NCBI GenBank assembly: GCA_965219485.1
Contig: OZ244774.1
Span: 1,240,001-1,304,000, forward strand
DNA: 64,000 nt
Direction of reading: 5' to 3'
Source: UBA8337 sp937907245
Lineage (GTDB): Bacteria > Pseudomonadota > Alphaproteobacteria > RS24
Shown piece by piece: positions 59,919 through 64,000 of the stretch. The notes under the pieces were generated by a model. It saw only the letters and a program-made list of their open reading frames with translations, did not search any database and was not told the DNA's origin. The translations under genes and the position numbers were made by a program. The first letter of the stretch is position 1, and each line of letters starts with the position of its first letter.

Positions 59919-61847
59919 CTATCGTTCGAAATATGTATAGCCGTTAATACTATCTTTAAAGGCCGTAATCATCTCGCGACGCTCGCGAGGGCTTAACTTG
60001 CCCGCCTGAACAGCTCGCTCTACGGTTTTCTTGAAATTGCTGACCATCAGGCGCGGGTCGTACTCTACATAAGACAGAACTTCCGAAATGGTATCGCCGT
60101 CTTGCTCATGCATTAATTCAAACGAGCCATCGTCGCGCAACTCAATCGTCACCACATTGGTGTCGCCAAACAGATTGTGCAAATCGCCTAAGGTTTCTTG
60201 ATAGGCACCAACAAAAAACACCCCAAGATAATAATCTTCCTCGGCGCGCAAATCATGCACAGGCAGCGTGTTCGACACGCCATCGCCCAGCACAAATTTA
60301 TCAATTTTGCCGTCACTATCACAGGTGATATCAGACAAAATAGCTCGGCGGCGTGGCTTTTCATTAAGCCTATGCAGCGGCGCAATTGGGTGAATTTGAT
60401 CGATGGCCCAAACATCTGGCAGGCTTTGGAACAATGAAAAATTGCCATGCAGAATATCGGCTGTCTGCTCTAGGGCCGCGCGCATTTCTTCGTTTTCCAT
60501 ATCGCTATCGGCCAGCATGGTTTTAATGCGGCTCATCATATACAAATGGATACGCTCGGCCTTGGCCGTTTCGCGCAAAGACACCTGCCCGCTTTTCAAA
60601 AGCGCCCGCATTTCATTGCGATAATATACTAAGTCATTCCACGCTTCGCTAACCCGCTCTAGCGTTAGATATTCTTCTACCGCCAACATAGATTTCAGCA
60701 ACGTATGGTCATCTTCGGCCGGCGAAACGGGCTCGGTGCTGTCATATTGGGTGGCTTCCAGTACGTTGAACAAAAGCATGGAGCTTTGCGCCACACAGGC
60801 GCGCCCGCTCTCCGTAATAATAACCGGATGGGGGGCACCCCCCTCGTCCATGGCATATTTCACCGTCTCGACGATGTTAAGGCAATATTCATTGAGCGTA
60901 TAATTGGTGGAGTTTTCCGTCGCGCGATGCTCGCCCGTATAATCGACGCCCAGCCCGCCGCCGAGATCCAGAAACTCTAGCGGCGCGCCCTCTTTCATGA
61001 GTTCCAAATAGAACCGACAGGCTTCCTGCGCCGCCATGCGGATTTCGATAATATTGGGCACTTGGCTGCCCAAATGGCAGTGTTGCAGCTTCAGGCAATC
61101 GAGAAAATCGCGCTTGCGCAGCGCATCCACCACGTCCATCACTTGCGCGATGGTCATGCCAAACGTCGAGCGATCGCCCGAGGAAGCCGCCCAATTGCCG
61201 CTAACTTCATGGGTTAATTTAATCCGTATGCCCAATTGCGGGCGAACCTTCATGGTTTCCGCCACCGCCAAAACCAGCTCCAGCTCGCGCGGGCTTTCCA
61301 GCACGATGAACGTATTAAAGCCAAGCTGCAAAGACATAAGCGCCAATTGGATGAACTCTTCATCCTTCACGCCATTACAAATCAGCGCGCTTTCCGTGCC
61401 CGGATTATGCGCCATGGCGATAAGCAATTCAGCTTTCGAGCCAACCTCAAAACCAAAACCATGACGCTGCCCATAGGCTACAATGCGGTCGATCACTTGC
61501 GCTTGCTGGTTCACTTTAATCGGGAAAACACCTTTATAGCTGCCCTGATAGGTCAGCTCAGAAATAGCCTCGTTAAAAGCATCGTTAATCTGGTCGATAC
61601 GCCATTCAATGAAGTCAGCGACGCGCAGCAATACTGGCGCAGAAATTCCGCGTTGCTCTAGATTATCTAAAACCGACATAAGATCTGTCGGCGTCGCCTC
61701 TGGACGCGATGGGTGGAGAAGACCGATATGGCCGTTATCCAAAACCGTTATCAGCCCCTCGCCCCAACGCGACACGCCATAAAGCGCATCGGCGTCACGC
61801 GAAGCGGGGTTTTTAGGCAGGTTTATAAGGTTTTTAGCTTCCGACAT
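59919..61847 (-). CDS. speA: Biosynthetic arginine decarboxylase
   Basis: A 642-residue fold III PLP enzyme forming agmatine from arginine. The PLP Lys lies in GVFPIKVNQQAQVID near residue 105, LDLGGGLGVDYTGEH near 292 and the C-terminal GAYQETLGDLHNLFGDTNVV near 560 (seen as AYQETLGDLHNLFGD) carry other conserved residues. I start at 61847, where GAGGA is 5 nt upstream, not at 61868. It opens the operon speA - carboxynorspermidine synthase - nspC - speB, a full arginine-to-spermidine path. Confidence 0.96.
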   Translation of the reverse strand: MSEAKNLINLPKNPASRDADALYGVSRWGEGLITVLDNGHIGLLHPSRPEATPTDLMSVLDNLEQRGISAPVLLRVADFIEWRIDQINDAFNEAISELTYQGSYKGVFPIKVNQQAQVIDRIVAYGQRHGFGFEVGSKAELLIAMAHNPGTESALICNGVKDEEFIQLALMSLQLGFNTFIVLESPRELELVLAVAETMKVRPQLGIRIKLTHEVSGNWAASSGDRSTFGMTIAQVMDVVDALRKRDFLDCLKLQHCHLGSQVPNIIEIRMAAQEACRFYLELMKEGAPLEFLDLGGGLGVDYTGEHRATENSTNYTLNEYCLNIVETVKYAMDEGGAPHPVIITESGRACVAQSSMLLFNVLEATQYDSTEPVSPAEDDHTLLKSMLAVEEYLTLERVSEAWNDLVYYRNEMRALLKSGQVSLRETAKAERIHLYMMSRIKTMLADSDMENEEMRAALEQTADILHGNFSLFQSLPDVWAIDQIHPIAPLHRLNEKPRRRAILSDITCDSDGKIDKFVLGDGVSNTLPVHDLRAEEDYYLGVFFVGAYQETLGDLHNLFGDTNVVTIELRDDGSFELMHEQDGDTISEVLSYVEYDPRLMVSNFKKTVERAVQAGKLSPRERREMITAFKDSINGYTYFER

Positions 61848-61945
61848 AACATCCTCGAAAATCGCCAATCTGCGGCGTGATTAGACCCTTTCCAAGGCAC
61901 TGTAAAGCAATATATTGTTGCCCTAGACTAGAGCCCTTGAGGAAT

Positions 61946-62218
61946 ATGACCAACACAAAACGCTATCTAACAAACTGCTATGTTTACCTGCTACAAACCT
62001 GCGACGCGGGCGCCGCAAAATCTTATGTGGGCTGGACGGTAGACCTAGACAAACGCTTGGCTGCTCATAATGATGGCAGCGGCGCCAAGGCCACCAGAGG
62101 CCGGCAATGGCGATTGATTTATAGCGAAACTTTCACCACGCGCGGCGCCGCCATGTCGCGAGAATATCAATTGAAGAACAACCGTGCCGAACGGCAAAAA
62201 TTGCTCAACGCGGTGTAA
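61946..62218 (+). CDS. GIY-YIG nuclease family protein
   Basis: A 90-residue small GIY-YIG protein of the UPF0213/YhbQ type. The two strands of the motif are YVYLLQTCD and KSYVGWTVDLDKRLAAHN, with the Arg and the later Glu in SREYQLKN. Free-standing members are often of unknown role; some cut DNA with low specificity. The ATG at 61946 has TTGAGGA just upstream; an open frame to 61877 lacks a ribosome site. Divergent from speA. Confidence 0.88.
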   Translation: MTNTKRYLTNCYVYLLQTCDAGAAKSYVGWTVDLDKRLAAHNDGSGAKATRGRQWRLIYSETFTTRGAAMSREYQLKNNRAERQKLLNAV

Positions 62219-62243
62219 ACCGAACCCCAAGAAAGGAAGTTTC

Positions 62244-63038
62244 ATGAAAACCTATAGCGATATTATGGCCGAGTTTTTGGCTAGTGGCCCAAATTATGTG
62301 GCCGACCTGCCGGACAATTGGAAACAAGGGCGCACCGCCTTCGGGGGCTTAACCACCGCTCTTCTTGCTGCCGCCATCGAAGCAGAAAACCCAGACTTGC
62401 CGCCGCTGCGAACCGCTCAAGTCAACTTCATCGGCCCCGCGGTAGACCAGCTTAGCGTCTCGCATAAATTGCAACGCCAAGGCAAAAACAATGTCACTTT
62501 CTCAGCCGAGCTGAACAGCCCAATCGGGGCTGGCACGCATGGCTATTTCACCTATGGCGTAAACCGCGAGTTGCCGCGCGAGGTAGATTATCCGGTAAAG
62601 CAAATCACCCTGAAGCCAGACGACGCGGAAATTTTCTTTCCGAAACATGCCGATGCCCCAACATTTTTACAAAACCTAGACCGACGCCTGGTTTCCGGCC
62701 CGCGTTTTATGCAAGGTTCAGACGACCCCGATGTTTTAATGTGGGCCCGCCTAACCGACCCCAAAAGTTGGGATAAAGGCCTGATGCCGGTTTTGGTATT
62801 AGCCGACACGCCGCCCGCCGCTTTGACGTTTTTTGACCAGCCGGTGCGCGCCCTCAGCTCGATGAATTGGAATATTAATTTCCTCACCGATAAAATGGAA
62901 ACCGAGGACGGTTGGTGGCTCATGCGCTCTGCCACGCGCCATGTGTGCCAGGGCTATAGCTCTCAGCTTACCCAAGTATGGAACTCCGAAGGCCGTCGTA
63001 TTATGGACGCGATGCAGCTTCAGGCAGTGTTCGCCTAA
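62244..63038 (+). CDS. Acyl-CoA thioesterase, double hot-dog type
   Basis: A 264-residue TesB-like thioesterase family protein with two hot-dog domains. WKQGRTAFGGLTTALLAAAIE near residue 25 has the usual glycine turn of the first domain, and LADTPPAALTFF, SSMNWNINFL and DGWWLMRSATRHVCQGYSSQ form the second. It would split acyl-CoA esters. AAGGAAG lies before the ATG. It is 25 bases after the GIY-YIG gene and converges with an acyl-CoA dehydrogenase, which fits a role in fatty-acid breakdown. Confidence 0.85.
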   Translation: MKTYSDIMAEFLASGPNYVADLPDNWKQGRTAFGGLTTALLAAAIEAENPDLPPLRTAQVNFIGPAVDQLSVSHKLQRQGKNNVTFSAELNSPIGAGTHGYFTYGVNRELPREVDYPVKQITLKPDDAEIFFPKHADAPTFLQNLDRRLVSGPRFMQGSDDPDVLMWARLTDPKSWDKGLMPVLVLADTPPAALTFFDQPVRALSSMNWNINFLTDKMETEDGWWLMRSATRHVCQGYSSQLTQVWNSEGRRIMDAMQLQAVFA

Positions 63039-63048
63039 ATCCGTTGGC

Positions 63049-64000
63049 TTACAGGCCGAGGACGAATTTCGAGATAATGCCTTTTTGCACTTCCGTCGTA
63101 CCGCCGAAAATCGTCGACGCACGATTGAACAACATCGTGTGCGTCATCATCGGCGCTTGCGCACGATAATTTGGCTCATTGTCGCTGGCCGTGGGGGCAA
63201 ACTCGCTATCGTAGAAAATGCTCGATTCATTGCCCAGCATATCATAGGCCAAATCGCCCATATCTTGCTGCAATTCCGTGCCCAAGGCTTTCATCGGTAG
63301 CGGCAAAATCATCCCCTCGCCCGACCCTTCTTCGGCAAATAACGCCCTGTTTTCTAGGGTTTCCAGGGCGGCGGCACGAACGCTTAATTCAGCGTGACGA
63401 CGTTCAAATGCATCCGCTTGATAGCTTTCCGCTGCGGTTTCATTGAGATAGGCATGGACGTTTTTAAGGTTCTCAAGACCATTGCGGATCATACCCGTGC
63501 CGGCGATGCCAGCCCGTTCGTTGCCCAGCAAGAATTTAGCATACGTCCAACCTTCGTTCTCTTGGCCTACGAGATTGGTTGCGGGCACTCGGACATCGGT
63601 GAAGTAAACTTCGTTCAAGTGATGCGCGCCATCGATAGTGTAAATCGGTTTCACTTCAATGCCCGGCGACTTCATGTCGATGAGCAAGAAAGAAATACCT
63701 TGTTGCGGCTTGCCCTCATTGCTGGTGCGCACAAGGCAGAAAATCCACTCGGCCCAATGCGCCAAAGTGGTCCAAATTTTTTGACCATTCACAACATAGT
63801 CATCGCCATCGCGCTCGGCTGTTGTGCGCAAGCTGGCCAAATCAGAGCCCGAGCCCGGCTCGGAATACCCTTGGCACCAATTAACAGAGCCATCCAAAAT
63901 AGACGGCAAATGCTGGGCTTTCAGCTCAGGCGAGCCAAAGGCGCAAATAACAGGACCGACCATCGTAATGCCAAATGGCGACTGATGCGGGCTTTGCGCG
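63049..64000 (-). CDS. Acyl-CoA dehydrogenase, C-terminal part
   Basis: A flavoenzyme that makes the first oxidation of acyl-CoA in beta-oxidation. The frame stays open past the window end, with SPFGITMVGPV across 63963, so the Met at 63963 is internal and at least 317 residues are present. Motifs are WCQGYSEPGSGSDLASL near 63860, the FAD/substrate strand YVVNGQKIWT near 63790, and the C-terminal FGGTTEVQKGIISKFVLGL. The FAD-binding Arg and the last GGT-x-E motif are intact. The N-terminal domain is missing only because of the window edge. Confidence 0.92.
   Translation of the reverse strand, partial: AQSPHQSPFGITMVGPVICAFGSPELKAQHLPSILDGSVNWCQGYSEPGSGSDLASLRTTAERDGDDYVVNGQKIWTTLAHWAEWIFCLVRTSNEGKPQQGISFLLIDMKSPGIEVKPIYTIDGAHHLNEVYFTDVRVPATNLVGQENEGWTYAKFLLGNERAGIAGTGMIRNGLENLKNVHAYLNETAAESYQADAFERRHAELSVRAAALETLENRALFAEEGSGEGMILPLPMKALGTELQQDMGDLAYDMLGNESSIFYDSEFAPTASDNEPNYRAQAPMMTHTMLFNRASTIFGGTTEVQKGIISKFVLGL

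Overview
The window reads as chromosomal DNA of a marine alphaproteobacterium, most like the SAR116 / Puniceispirillales group. This rests on a proton-pumping proteorhodopsin with a green-tuning Leu, an alphaproteobacterial purine cluster (purB-purC-purS-purQ-purL-bolA-grxD), a MoxR plus VWA pair, map next to radC, and alphaproteobacterial-type regulatory sites. No name can be proven from the sequence alone. GC is moderate. Genes are dense, on both strands, with short or overlapping junctions.

Left part (1-18 kb): the end of a zinc-finger protein, an alpha/beta hydrolase, tRNA-Leu(UAA) followed by two copies of a structured repeat, a lipoprotein metallo-beta-lactamase-fold hydrolase, a small exported protein, DUF2332, a CinA-like protein, map, radC, the purine and BolA/Grx run, rpsD with its own promoter and leader hairpin, trmJ, icd and alaS.

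Middle (18-36 kb): recA, dksA, a MoxR ATPase and a VWA protein lie in a row. All four are recognisable over full length but are broken by at least 16 single-base indels within about 2.7 kb. Genes on either side are intact, so this looks like a poor-quality stretch of sequence rather than true decay. An AT-rich insert with an OLD-family nuclease and a tiny Cys-rich protein follows. After it come aspartate aminotransferase, a cache-domain protein, uvrB, an outer-membrane barrel, a pteridine-reductase-like SDR with folB, uvrC, pgsA, chorismate mutase and a ferredoxin.

Right part (36-64 kb): a dipeptide epimerase, a possibly iron-regulated small exported protein, an epoxide hydrolase-like enzyme, and an uncharacterised set of glycosyltransferase, methyltransferase, terpene-cyclase-like protein and methyltransferase. 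Then come DUF1329, a GPH sugar transporter, a three-gene proton-channel (MotA/MotB-like) operon of unknown role, a PQQ alcohol dehydrogenase, a Baeyer-Villiger monooxygenase, a copper chaperone and proteorhodopsin. Last are a zinc ABC transporter (znuCB), DUF3604, a complete arginine-to-spermidine operon using the carboxyspermidine route (speA, carboxynorspermidine synthase, nspC, speB), a GIY-YIG protein, a thioesterase and a partial acyl-CoA dehydrogenase.

The points most worth following are the covarying repeat behind tRNA-Leu, the stator-like operon, the glycosyl/methyl/cyclase cluster, the rpsD leader, the Fur-like promoter and the indel cluster.
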